Source of the DNA: Oopsacas minuta
Lineage: Eukaryota > Porifera > Hexactinellida > Lyssacinosida > Leucopsacidae
DNA length: 64,000 bases
NCBI GenBank assembly: GCA_024704765.1
Contig: JAKMXF010000110.1
Location: 62,001 to 126,000, forward strand
Reading direction: 5' to 3'
In this document: piece after piece, positions 50,601 through 60,948 of the stretch
Layout of the letters: every line of letters begins with the position of its first letter
Position numbering within the stretch: position 1 is the stretch's first letter
The notes under the pieces: generated by a model
Database searches by the model: none
What the model saw: the letters and a program-made list of their open reading frames with translations, nothing else
Told to the model about the DNA's origin: nothing
Made by a program: the position numbers and the translations under genes

Positions 50601-51998
50601 TGCTGACAACACAGGATTATAGTAGATGACAGTACCTATAGGTAGAATATGGGATGTAAGATACAGTATTATTGGCAGGATTTGACACAAATCTTAGGAA
50701 CATAGAATTCAAATTCTGACCAATTAATTGTACCAGACACAATAGTGGTTTGATTAAAGTAGGGTAGGAAGTTGGGAATTTCCTGATAACCTCCCATTCC
50801 CCATTTATAAAATCAAGGTTCCACTGAAATTTGCTTATTTGTTCTTAGATATTCAGACTGTATTTCTGGAATTGGAGAACGCATGACATTCAGGGATATT
50901 AAATTATGTGCTTGGTCGGTAAGCGCGTATCTTGCATGAAATTAATGCATCATAGATTTTACATACAGTGCAACATCGATTATCCATACTCGTTTGGACC
51001 CGTCAAAAGTGTTCGGATAGGGCTTAACGAAATGGTATTATTATTAGTAGTAATTCAATCATTTCGTCATATTTTAGATATAAATCTCGTATTTAAAAAT
51101 TAATAATTATACCTCCTCGTATCCCTCAATCTTTTCCAGATTATCCTTAAGCATATAAGTAATCTCTTTCTGTTTAGCAAAGAACATAGATAACTTCCGA
51201 TCCTGCTCCATAACGAATGCGTTAATCTCGCCTCTTTTCAGTATGGATTCAGCTCTCCTGTAACAAGCAAAATCGTTGTTTATACAAGATTTCATATCCT
51301 TAAGAGCATCTAGTACAGCAAACATATTCAATAGCTTAGCTAGCGTAATATGGTAAGTCTCTGATATGAAATCTTTTCTCTTCTGGGGTCTAGCTAGCTC
51401 TCTTAACTCATCACAGAATCTGATAATAGTGTTTTCTATGAACTTGAGGAAGTCTCGTAATTTTTGTACTTCAGGTTCCAAGATTGCTAGAGTACTCTCG
51501 TATATCGATACTCGGTTAGCTTGATCTGGCCTGCTTACCTATAAAATATAATTACTGATAATCAAACTAATATTCTATAATTCTCACAATGTACTGTCAA
51601 CTCCGGTTAAATAGAAGCTCAAGAGACAGCGACAATTACTTCGATATAACGGGGAGTTGACTTTATAAGGATAAATTTCTTAAATAAACCTGAGGGATAG
51701 CTCTAGAAATAGACCTCCAGGTGTAGAGCATGCTAGAGAAATTGTTCCCCTCTTCTAAAGTCTCATTCAAATTACTACACTTCGTAGCCTCCTCATTGTA
51801 TCTACCTGCTCCAAATATGAATGCTCCTCTGTCTTCAAAATTCGTATCAAAGTTGACATTATATCGAATGCTAGCAGGTTCTGCTTCTATATTGGGTTGA
51901 TGATCAGGTAGCTTAATGTCATCCAGACACTGGATATTGATCTTAGCATCTTCTAGGGTGTGGTCCACTCGAATGTCGTTACCTTCCGCGTTTGACAT
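44680..51998 (-). CDS. CYFIP1: CYFIP/Sra-1, WAVE-complex subunit
   Basis: Seven exons join in frame: 51998-51690, 51538-51113, 50635-50213, 49730-49428, 47706-47439, 47071-46747 and 46423-44680. All have GT-AG borders, and they give 1265 residues against 1253 in human CYFIP1. Landmarks in order are [162 protein letters not shown], and FGDGLIWGG near the C terminus. CYFIP is the Rac1-binding subunit that keeps WAVE inactive until Rac signals, driving Arp2/3 actin branching. Intron 4 (1721 bp) contains a complete coiled-coil gene on the same strand; introns 1, 5 and 6 carry MITE-like repeats. Animals with a single copy have one gene for human CYFIP1/2, so the symbol is nominal. Confidence 0.96.
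46640..46727. mobile_element. Decayed pogo-like MITE in CYFIP intron 6
   Basis: The right end TTTCGATATAACGGGAGTTA followed by ACTG is the reverse complement of the CAGTTAACTCCCGTTATATC terminus. The left part ATATCGAACTCTACTTATAT is degraded. Confidence 0.55.
47103..47398. repeat. Inverted-repeat element filling CYFIP intron 5
   Basis: TTAGTTATAGAAAACTTGTT plus CCAGCTC at the left is mirrored at the right by AGCTGAAACAAGTTTCTAAC. The element occupies most of the 367-bp intron. The core word GAAACTTGTTTCAGCTC recurs at about 49835-49854 (intron 3) and 52654-52676, each time with different flanks. Confidence 0.6.
48223..49053 (-). CDS. Coiled-coil protein nested in CYFIP intron 4
   Basis: Intronless frame of 276 residues from an ATG, lying wholly inside the fourth CYFIP intron on the same strand. 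Residues 1-85 are Ser/Thr/His-rich and probably disordered. Residues about 90-215 form a strong heptad-like coiled coil (for example [20 protein letters not shown] and [14 protein letters not shown]). Residues 216-276 form a basic then acidic tail ending ETETIQ. I do not recognise the family. The length, the sustained coiled-coil pattern and a codon use like that of its neighbours argue that it is real. Start and stop lie more than 300 bp from both flanking CYFIP exons. It must either have its own promoter or be released from the host transcript; polyadenylation here would truncate CYFIP unless suppressed. Confidence 0.75.
   Translation of the reverse strand: MTEYLSSDLCTTNSNRYISLHNGNTTSSSSISSHNKPDKDVQHIFPLTTSTSLTSLLTHRKQSQGQPIPFAGGDVRLYQIVKFQEIISNMDEHLSNLELYMHHSKEWKYNELRHILDEQEYVIQDLEGEIERKEEQINKKTQEINELRVDVTELEERLNDSYEANKRYREDKIICEESNKLLKERIITQHDIVKRLKTEIIDTDKKITKLSILHEAATGRAGVARRSVRCQTKENFHLLSLKSDKKVEKCDSSIQEDSLKPPILPVCFDQETETIQ
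51594..51664. mobile_element. Miniature pogo-like MITE in CYFIP intron 1
   Basis: CTGTCAACTCCGGTTAAATA at the left and CTTCGATATAACGGGGAGTT followed by GAC at the right are inverted copies with almost no interior. It makes up nearly half of a 151-bp intron. Member of the CAGTCAACTC family. Confidence 0.65.
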
Positions 51999-53184
51999 TA
52001 GTGGATTCTAATATTCATATAACAATATGCTGAAAAGATTCAAATGGGTAAATGAATTAGAGATAGAAGATGTCGTCAATGAATGACAACCAGAGAGTGG
52101 GAATGGAGGAAAGGAATGTTAGGATGTTTGTCAAATGGGACATCAAACAAGTACAGTTGACAGGCCCTATCTCAAAAGTATTTAATCTATAAATATTAAA
52201 GTAGTAACGGGACATGGACGGTAGGCCATACAATGTATTTTAACTGACACTACTGTGGAGAGATAGTCTTATATAAACACAGCAAAAATACCCAACAATT
52301 GGTAGAATTTCATTCGAACAGTACTTAAATTCCAACCTGATTAATCCGATAAAGTAATACGGTCCTCCCTGTACCTGCCGCACAGTTGTGTCGCCCTTAC
52401 GGGATATAATATTCACATTGTATAAATACCTTTCTAATAAGCAATAATAGCTAACAATAGTAGAATTAGATGTAATACATAATGTTAGTATCTTATTTCT
52501 CTATCATAACTTTATCAATATGATATCTCAAGAATTAGAGGCTAGAATTCAAGCTCTTTCAGAGAATACTATTTGTTGGAATGTAATTACACGTAAGCTC
52601 CATTAGTTATAATTCCAAATATATTTGTGGATATTCAACATAAGGCAACTGATAGTTGGAAACTTGTTTCAGCTCCACCGCCGAATGAATATTGTCATAG
52701 AGAATTATTGTATGTTTTTCAGTATTTTCTTAGTAAATTTACTAACTAACAGGTGAATAATAGTGATTTTATCTCTCTAGAGGCCTAGACTTCCTTTAAC
52801 ACGCTTAAATAAATTCTTCCATGAATTGGCCACTTTGTATTAGGTTGACGTCATAAAATAATGAGATAATGATATTGAAACGACGTCCGCTTGCATGCTT
52901 AGATGGACAGCTGAAACATGGATGTAAACGTAATTGAGATCGCATATTATACGCCCATAAATTATAGTCACAATTTAATTCATCGATGCGACTTTAAACA
53001 ACTTTGTTCCGGGTATAATCAAGTATATAAGGGATCAGACTGCTGCTATGGAGTAATTTGAAGAGCTGCTAGCTGGTGACGAATGATAGTACGTATAATT
53101 GTGTACGTCGTAGCACAAAATAGAGAAATAAACATATACTGTATGAAGGTACTTCTTAAAGACATACCCAGTATAGATAGATTA
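51999..53184. other. Interval between CYFIP and TRMT61A
   Basis: Upstream region of CYFIP. It contains a repeat bounded by GATAGTTGGAAACTTGTTTC (from 52651) and GACAGCTGAAACATGG (to about 52922), the same family as the CYFIP intron 5 element, and a GACGTCATAA at 52849. No gene seen. Confidence 0.5.
52650..52922. repeat. Inverted-repeat element, GAAACTTGTTTCAGCTC family
   Basis: The left end matches the CYFIP intron 3 and intron 5 copies over about 20 bp. The right end has the weaker complement GACAGCTGAAACATGG. No coding capacity. Confidence 0.5.
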
Positions 53185-54057
53185 TTATAAATCATGAACA
53201 TTACATTTGATATAAGAAGCAGATAACAAATAACCAGTATGAGACGGCATACACAGTCTAGGAACTACACTAAGTACATGTCTCTCTTCTCTCTTATCAG
53301 TACTCTCATCTAACCTAGCTTCTGTAATTCTACAAGAACTAACTTGTAATTGCTGAGACAAACACTCATGCATTTGTATATCAATAAACCCAGATTCCCG
53401 TAGAGCAATACAGCTCTTCTGTATCTGCTCTACACAGGGGGAGAATGATACTATACGGCTGTACCCGGGACTGAAGCTCTTGGGACAATGTGGAATAACT
53501 TCCCAAGGGTTAGGAAGATCTAAGAATATAGCAGTAACATAATTCTCTACATTGAATCCCTCTCTACACACATCTCTACATTGACATGTTACTAGCTCAC
53601 TCAATCCGTGAGCTGTAAACTCATCATTAGCTTGTTGTACTCGTTCTGCATGGAAATCATATGTGTACAGATGTCCTGTAGGAGCTATTGTACGAGCTAT
53701 AGCATGAGATAGGGAGCCTGAGCCTGTCCCGCTCTCACATACAGAAGTACCAGGGATAAGTTCTAGCAGACTGGTAATGAGACTAATGTTAGGGGTGTAT
53801 AGGATTTGTGTCCTGTGGGGGAGGGAGAGTGTCCAAAGTTCAGGAGTGGGGTGTAGCGCCCACCTGTATGTTTTACCTTTGTTAGACCACATTTTACTAC
53901 CGTATTCTTTACCTAGCATGTCTGAATGTAGAAACACTCCATTACGGGATTGTACTGATTCTCCAGGCTGTACAGTTATTGATTGTAGTCCGTCCTGATC
54001 AGACAGTATTACTGTATCATTCAGTTTTATCTTAGATTTATAACCCTTACTATTCAT
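53185..54057 (-). CDS. TRMT61A: tRNA (adenine-58-N1)-methyltransferase catalytic subunit
   Basis: Intronless, 290 residues, against 289 in human TRMT61A. The N-terminal beta domain (about 1-85) is followed by a Rossmann-like SAM-binding fold. Motif I is VCESGTGSGSLSHAIAR (about 107-123), YDFHAERVQQA is the acidic motif II, and FLDLPNPWEVIPH carries the DxP catalytic-region motif. The enzyme forms a heterotetramer with TRMT6 and methylates A58 in the T-loop of tRNAs, including initiator tRNA-Met. The C-terminal insertion RLDESTDKREERHVLSVVPR sits where human TRMT61A also has a variable loop. AMMECR1 lies 920 bp upstream on the same strand. Confidence 0.95.
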   Translation of the reverse strand: MNSKGYKSKIKLNDTVILSDQDGLQSITVQPGESVQSRNGVFLHSDMLGKEYGSKMWSNKGKTYRWALHPTPELWTLSLPHRTQILYTPNISLITSLLELIPGTSVCESGTGSGSLSHAIARTIAPTGHLYTYDFHAERVQQANDEFTAHGLSELVTCQCRDVCREGFNVENYVTAIFLDLPNPWEVIPHCPKSFSPGYSRIVSFSPCVEQIQKSCIALRESGFIDIQMHECLSQQLQVSSCRITEARLDESTDKREERHVLSVVPRLCMPSHTGYLLSASYIKCNVHDL

Positions 54058-54979
54058 ACTAAATTATATACACGTTATAATTAATACTAGTGTCTGGGGC
54101 AATATATGGATTCAGGCGCGGACATCCATTGCAAACTGGTACAGCGGAATATTTTATAATATCTAAAATTGCGGGATAAAATAATACAAAATGGACCGTG
54201 ATTATTTATGCCTCATTATTCCCCTGTTCTTCTACATAATTTGCATTTCAATAAGCGGACACAATATAAATATCCTTTGCATCAATTTTCTTTACTGGCA
54301 TTGCGTGACAAAGCTCATACAAACGGGAGAACAGTTCGAAAAGTTGTACGACGCTCGCGGCCCCCTGTGATTTTTAAAGGGTAACCGGATATTAAAGTAC
54401 AATGGGCATTGCTAGAAGAACACGGTTTATAAGAACATATCGACTATAAGAACCATCATACTATATCACGTGTCCCCTCCCAATACAGTTCAAATAGATA
54501 AGCCATTTTAATGCCAGGGTTTCTCAGCCTGTGGTCATATAATCAAACTTAGCCAAATAGATATTTACGTCATTACTTTTGGTCAAATTAAATATATATA
54601 GCCTTTAACAAAACTTGAACAAACTTCAAAACCTGAATAAGCAAGTTGATCTGGGTGTGGTCATGATACAAATTTCATACAAAGAGTGGCCATATTCGAG
54701 AGTTTGAGAAACTATGAATTATAATCCATAGAAAACCATCCAAACAGTGATATTGAATACTGATGCTAAAACACACACACACACCTAGTGATAGTGTCCG
54801 GGATTATTCCTAGTGAATAGCAATTAACCTATCTCTTATTATACAAATAAGAATTCTAGAACAGTATATAGTGATAAACGCAGTGAATATATATCTGCAT
54901 TGAATGATACAATTGTGTACACCAGTCTAGATAGTAGAATTACATTCAAAGTATCTATAAATGTGAATATATTTCTAAT
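54058..54979. other. Interval between TRMT61A and AMMECR1
   Basis: It contains a possible hAT-type repeat (54515-54716) and a short (AC)n run (about 54771-54784). A small GC-rich patch lies near 54350-54380. No gene seen. Confidence 0.5.
54515..54716. mobile_element. Possible hAT-like MITE
   Basis: The left end is CAGGGTTTCTCAGCCTGTGG. The right end in reverse complement is CATAGTTTCTCAAACTCTCG. Several TGTGGTCAT/GTGGTCATG words repeat inside. I found no matching 8-bp target duplication, so this is tentative. Confidence 0.45.
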
Positions 54980-55687
54980 CTATATATTCTTATTATGCCA
55001 CAAATCAAGGTACTCATTGTGTGTGACACGACACTTCTCTGTCTGGTATCTTGTCAGAGAGATTGAGTCTAAGATCGGTTGGGTAACAGCACCCTTAAGG
55101 CCCCCTTTCTTCAGGAGAGAGTTTATAGTTTCTATCCTGTCCCACCCTTGTTCCAGAGCTACTTCAGGGAGGTAAGTAGCTTTCCTTTTCTTCTTGAAAC
55201 CATCAAAGAATTCTATCGTTATCCCGTGTACACCTATTTCCCAGTCATAACAGTCCCCGCCCGGAGTAAAGTTAGTCAATAGAGACACAGAACATTCAAG
55301 TTTGTGTACTTCAGCTAGTGTTACTGGATGGAAACGGTTGTCTTCCATGGAAGATTTTATGCAGTAGTCTCTGAGGCCTTTGTGTAGAGGAAGGGGGTCA
55401 AATGTACCAATACAGCCTCGTAGTTTCCCTTCATGTCCTATCTTCCATGTAACAAACAGTGGAAATGATGCATCAGTAAATGAAGGGATATATCCAACAT
55501 CTTGTTTATACAGATATGCGATTAAAACATCAAAACAGAAGTAGCACATGTCAGATGAAATGACAGAATTTTGTGGTAGGATTCGTTCGATATGGTTGGG
55601 TAAGGGAGAAGCGCCTTCTATTTCACATTCCTTTACGCCTATTTGGCTGTGATTAGATAATGATTCTTGCTGCATGTGTACGTGCAT
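54980..55687 (-). CDS. AMMECR1: AMMECR1-domain protein
   Basis: Intronless, 235 residues. After a short variable N terminus (about 1-45), the AMMECR1 domain runs to the end: MCYFCFDVLIAYL, FPLFVTWKIG, then the invariant signature LRGCIGTF (about 93-100), LREYxxKSxxxD-like GLRDYCIKSSMEDNRF, and LECSVSLLTNF. It also has DWEIGVHGITIEF, ATYLPEVALEQGWD and the C-terminal LTRYQTEKC. The family is found in all domains of life; its biochemical activity is uncertain, although the LRGCIGTF motif is extremely conserved. Human AMMECR1 has a longer disordered N terminus (total about 330). Orthology to AMMECR1 versus AMMECR1L cannot be separated here. Confidence 0.95.
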   Translation of the reverse strand: MHVHMQQESLSNHSQIGVKECEIEGASPLPNHIERILPQNSVISSDMCYFCFDVLIAYLYKQDVGYIPSFTDASFPLFVTWKIGHEGKLRGCIGTFDPLPLHKGLRDYCIKSSMEDNRFHPVTLAEVHKLECSVSLLTNFTPGGDCYDWEIGVHGITIEFFDGFKKKRKATYLPEVALEQGWDRIETINSLLKKGGLKGAVTQPILDSISLTRYQTEKCRVTHNEYLDLWHNKNI

Positions 55688-57243
55688 GTAATGTAGGTGT
55701 GTATGTGCTTAGTGAGATAGTAAGATATTAGCCATAAGAAAACGCATAAGCTCTAAGAATCATATCATTATGTAAATTAGGAGGCTAATAAACTCTTATA
55801 GGAGGTGTTCAAGCGTTACGTAACATGAAGTGCGGTCTTAGTATCTAGCAGACCCGTGGCCAGGCCGAGCACAAAACCTCAACACAGTGTAAATGCTCCG
55901 TTCCCTCCTAGGACAGCCAATGAGCAACACTCATATCAAATTTCCGGGATGTGAATTGACGTGACATAATAGGCAGTATGAATAGACTGGGAATAGTTTT
56001 GGGTGGACAGACACTCACTACAACTAAATTTACAAGTTATATGCTACATCTATGGCTGGATACTCGAGTGTGTATGTACTCAGCTTCAACAAATCTAAGA
56101 ATTGTAATAATATACCAGACAGGCATCTTCAAATCGAAACATGCATAACATTCTAATTACCTGAAAACATTATAAGAGTAAGACCAGTTTCCCTCCAAAA
56201 TATTGAAAATATAGATTATATTACAGTTTATTTATAACTCATGTATTTTGACAAGCTGTACATTGTTAATTTGTTACTATACACGTAGATATTATTGCAA
56301 GGTTTACAGTTTTGGAGACAGTAGAATTATAGAAGTTTTATATATGAACATGTTGTTTAGAACAAGTCAAAATACCTTATGCAGTGATTGGAGTTTCTTG
56401 ATATTCTTCTACCTCCCAAGGCCTCACTATCAATATCAGTGATTACGATATCTGAAATTATGCACCATAATGAATATATGAGGAACGGTATGTCAGTAGC
56501 CGTAGGGCAGTGCTCGAGAATTTATTCCTATTAGTCACCAAAATCCTGAAGTTGGTGGCTTAGTTAAGCCACAAAAAATTTAATAGTGAGGAAGTAAAAA
56601 TGAAAATGTGACTGTGTTAATGCATGAGTCTCACTCACTTTGGATCCGTGGGACTTAACAACTATGCTTTTAGGAAGTAGGTCAGATCATCTGACTTATA
56701 TTCTTAGCATTTGATTAATCATATTTTTCACCATCTGGGAAAATTCAAAATAATTATGATTCAGATTTGTAATGGACACGAGCTGCCTCGGTAAATCGAA
56801 TGGCATTACTTAGTATTTCTCATAAAATTAGCTCACCAAAATATTGAAACAATTCGACATAATGGTTTGTATATTTCCCTCTGTATAATGTATTTATTTA
56901 TATTTACTATTAATGGAATTAATTATTATCTGCTTAAGTAATTATATGGCATTATTCGTATTACTTCATTGACGACACATTTCACTGAAAAGATCTAATC
57001 AAGAAATGTTCAGCCTTACCAAAGCTTACATAAATATCTCGCTCATATTAGTAGAAATTATGTATAATTATTATATACCAGTTTAAGGTTTAATCATTTT
57101 TGGAAACTGTCCCTCTGTGTGTGTGCAATAATCTATTTATTTTATGAATTACATGTAAATTACTGTTTATGGCATCTAAATCTTATAGATAGTACTTAAA
57201 GCGAAATGTTCTGTATGTAGTGTAGAAATTCCATTCATTTAAA
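55688..57243. other. AT-rich intergenic region
   Basis: Upstream of AMMECR1 and of the second seven-span gene. No supported gene or clear repeat; open frames are short. Confidence 0.5.
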
Positions 57244-58370
57244 ATGACTTATAGTTACATTCAAGTTGATATAATTGGGAATGCAATGCCTTGCATAAGT
57301 ATTACTTTTATCAGTTTAATTTGGATAATTGTGATATCTAAAAAAATGATACAAAATGTTAAAAATTATAAATTGAATAAGGAAAGGTTTTTCGCCAATG
57401 AAATATATAGAAAAAGAATTCTATACAATCTTGAGACACATATTGTGAAGGACATTTTCTTATTAATTTTAATTGTATTGGAATTAATAGAACCTCTATC
57501 TGGATTGATACATATACTTTCTACACTACATCATTATCCATGGTATCTGAATATGAAAATGAACATGACCAAAGTAGAAGATTGTTCTGACGGAAAAGCT
57601 TTCAAATTATTCCTAGCAAATAGTCATTGCAGTGAGTTCTGTAATTTCTTTGACATAATATATTATTGTCTGCTCATGATTGGAATATGTATTTCATAAC
57701 AATACTAAGCATGCTATGTCGCTATCTAGCTGCTAGATACTTCAAACACCCCGTTAACAAGATTATGAAGAAGTACATTGTATGGTTATGTGTACAAATA
57801 GTTGTATTTACTCCTGGTTTCAGTAAATACACGCTGGGATTGATTCTGATAATTTCACCATTTATCATGCTAACAGATTGGGTATTACTGTATAGAGACT
57901 ATAAAGTGCTAAGAAATGTACTCAAATCTCACATGAAAGAGTTACAACTGCATTTCAGTAGGAGACTATATTTGCAGGTAAAGAAACTATATTTTACCTA
58001 CAGAATCTGTATGATGACTCTCTTAGCTTCTCTGTTGGCCTATATTATAGGAACAGTTCTGTTTAACATTCTTCGCATGATGTCTGCCGTGCTAACCAAC
58101 AGCTGTATTTTATCACTAATCAACACGAATAATCACACTTATCAATCGCAGATAATCTACCAAATGGGAAGTACAATTTTACAGGACGGCATTCGTGTAT
58201 TTATAGCCATACATTTTGCACTGTTAATTCTCCCGCTACATATAGCTACCTTTATAGCTTTGATATGCAAATTAGTTAGGAAGTGCAGAGGAGTGAATAA
58301 AAAGTATATACGCTATAATTACGAGATCATGCAGGACTTATTACAAAAACAGGAACAAAGAAGAAATTAA
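57244..58370 (+). pseudogene. Seven-transmembrane protein, copy B, broken by a 1-bp frameshift
   Basis: Two overlapping frames (57244-57699 and 57666-58370) together encode about 375 residues of the same family as copy A at 3877-5028. Hydrophobic spans cover roughly residues 9-33, 61-86, 135-160, 173-193, 197-218, 246-273 and 307-333. The reading frame breaks inside span 3 at about 57690-57705. The sequence on both sides remains hydrophobic and conserved, so loss of one base is the simplest explanation; no splice pair fits well. Either a recent pseudogene or a sequence error in an otherwise intact gene. A second, older fragment of this gene is at 61250-61410. Family and function unrecognised; a receptor-like role is conjecture. 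Confidence 0.75.
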
Positions 58371-59008
58371 ATAAATGTTTTCGCATTCTTGTTATTCCAT
58401 TATTCACAATCCATATTGCTTTTATTTCTCCTATTTTGTGCTCATCTCTTGAAATAAAGCATTAATAATTTGAATCAGTGCCTAAAAATCTGTCTTCATT
58501 AATTATTGATTAAGTATTACGATATATGCTAAAGCCCACCATACAACAAAAATTGAATTCAACATTATTGTATGAAAAAAGTTTTTGGAATTTTGAAGGC
58601 AATTTTGTTGCACTGTGTATGGTAAGGTTTAGCGCCTATAAAGGACAAAAATGGTGGCCGCTATAGAGAGGTCATTATATTATAAATGGGAAATCGGAGG
58701 GGCTGTTTTTAGGTGGCTGCTATGTACATGTCACCTTTATACAGAGGTGGCCGTTAAGCAGGTTTGATTGTATATCGCCAAAATGTGTTGCGTATTGAGA
58801 ATTTCACATACTCAATCGTCATATGTTACTTTTCACATAGTTTTCAAATTATGCTGTATCACTAGAATCGATTACTGTTTATTTTACACCACCCACATTC
58901 ATTATAGGCATACTGATAGTAGTATAAATGATTTAAACTAACCTGAATTCACATTCGTAAGTTCCTCACTTATAGCCAGCAGCTCTTCAAAGAAACATTT
59001 GGACACGA
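58371..59008. other. Upstream region of GDH copy A
   Basis: It contains CCACCATACAACAAAA / TTTTGTTGCACTGTGTATGG inverted words (about 58535-58628). A transposon-end-like sequence at about 58650-58770 ends GCCGTTAAGCAGGTTTGATT followed by G and TA, resembling a pogo-type terminus. TATAAATG lies at 58923-58930, 79 bp before the GDH ATG. Confidence 0.5.
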
Positions 59009-60948
59009 ATGGCATTTCGTTCAATATTACAACGCTTTTCACGTCCCTCTATCTTCAAACCTTCCAATGCTAGTTCTGTCCTACAGGCACGTGCTATCAA
59101 CTCTCAGTACCCGGAAGATAACCCTAGCTTCAGTCAGATGGTATCAGAGTATTTGAAGAAAGCTGAGGAATATATTATCAAAGATGAAATGCGTATAACA
59201 GGACATCCTAGAGAAGAGATAGTCGGTATTTTGGATACTATACGCTCTTGTAATCACGTGCTGAATGTTACCTTTCCTCTCCGTCGTGATGACGGTACAA
59301 TCATGAATATTGAAGGATGGAGAGCACAACACAGTCTACACAAAACTCCTTGTAAAGGAGGTTGTAGGTTCAGCGACGATGTAGACGAAGACGAAGTGAA
59401 AGCCTTAGCAACGCTTATGACATATAAGAATGCAACAGTAGACGTGCCGTATGGAGGAGCAAAGGCAGGAGTGAAGATAAATCCCAGAAAATTCTCAGTG
59501 GGAGAGTTGGAGAGGTTGACAAGACGTTTCGCAATTGAACTATCAAAGAAGGGCTTCTTAGGACCTGGTATTGATGTTCCTGCTCCTGACATGGGTACTG
59601 GAGAACGAGAGATGGCTTGGATAGCTGATACATATGCACATACTACTGGACATCTGGATATCAATGCACATGCGTGCATAACTGGTGAGTAGATAAATTA
59701 TTTGCAAGGTTGAAACCGCTCGAACGGAATATCATATCAGTATCCATGAATAGCATCCTTACCAATACTGATACGAATATGTATTGATAATATTCGGTTT
59801 TGATCAACTGAATACCGATACTAGATAGAACTGGTCACATTCGCCGGTACATGGGCGCAACTAGGATCGAATAGGTGGGCACTAGATTCGACTCCACCAT
59901 AATACAAAAATGTAAAGGGTGGATGGGCATGACGTCAATCTTTGCCCATCCAGACTCGAGTGCCTAGTAGCGCCTATGTATCGGCATATCGATCATGAAA
60001 TCTCCATGTTGCTAGTAATCATGACAAGTATCCCATTCAGGTAAACCAATCAGTCAGGGAGGAATACATGGACGTACTCAAGCAACAGGTCTCGGTCTAT
60101 TCTTTGCTTTAAGGAACTTCATACAAGATCCTGAATTCATGTCTTCTATAAACGTAGTGCCAGGCTTCATTGGGAAGAGCTTTATCGTACAAGGATTTGG
60201 TAATGTAGGCTTTTACATTGCTCGTTACTTACACAGAGCTGGCTGTAAATTAGTGGGAGTGATGGAGTATGACGGATCAATCTACAATAAGGAAGGAATG
60301 GATCCTGATGATATAATTGCGTACAAGAAGAAGAACAGAGGTGTATCCGGGTACTCTGGTGGTGAGTTTGTAGAGGGGTCCTTATTTGACAAGGAGTGTG
60401 ACATTCTTGTGCCATGTGCTACTGAGAAGTCTATTCATATGGGTAATGCTGACTCTATCAAAGCTAAGATAATCATAGAAGGAGCGAATGGACCTACCAC
60501 AACCAAAGCTAACGATCTACTCCTGTCTAAGAATGTCCTGATGATACCGGATATGTATGCAAATGCTGGAGGCGTTACTGTCTCGTATTTCGAATGGCTG
60601 AAGAATCTGAATCATGTCAGTTTTGGACGTATGACTATGCGTTACGAGCGTGATTCTAACTATGCTCTGTTAGACAGTGTGCAGAAGAGTTTGGAAAAGA
60701 AATTCGGTGCTACTGCAGGTTCCATTCCTATCCAACCCACTTCTCAATATCTTAGTCGTATGTCAGGAGCTGATGAAGAAACACTAGTTGAATCTGGACT
60801 GGAATACACCATGGATAGAGCAGCTGGCCATATAAAGAAGTTAGCCAAAGACTCTGGTCTTGGTTTAGATTTAAGAACAGCTTCTCTTATCTACGCAGTA
60901 GAGAAGATTTATAAGATATACAACGAAGCAGGACTCACTTATATGTAA
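59009..60948 (+). CDS. GLUD1: Mitochondrial glutamate dehydrogenase, copy A
   Basis: Two exons, 59009-59684 and 60041-60948, give 527 residues. Homohexameric enzyme converting glutamate and NAD(P) to 2-oxoglutarate and ammonia in the mitochondrial matrix. The first 35 residues are Arg/Ser-rich without acids, a typical import peptide. Family motifs are GCRF, the catalytic-lysine block [34 protein letters not shown], then across the splice junction [22 protein letters not shown], the nucleotide-binding [11 protein letters not shown]-like [14 protein letters not shown], and IIEGANGP(T)T. Before the C-terminal helix it has the antenna segment (about 435-475) characteristic of animal GDH and allosteric control. 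Intron 356 bp. Exon 2 is almost identical in DNA to that of copy B, in inverse orientation, and exon 1 is mosaic. Confidence 0.96.

Noticed and set aside
44680-55687. Operon or polycistronic unit of the minus-strand genes
   Set aside because: Gaps of 0.9-1.2 kb separate CYFIP, TRMT61A and AMMECR1, and I saw no recurring trans-splice acceptor arrangement before the start codons.
59144-59679. Antisense frames across GDH exon 1
   Set aside because: They are reverse-strand shadows of a strongly conserved enzyme and recur in both GDH copies only because the DNA is nearly identical.
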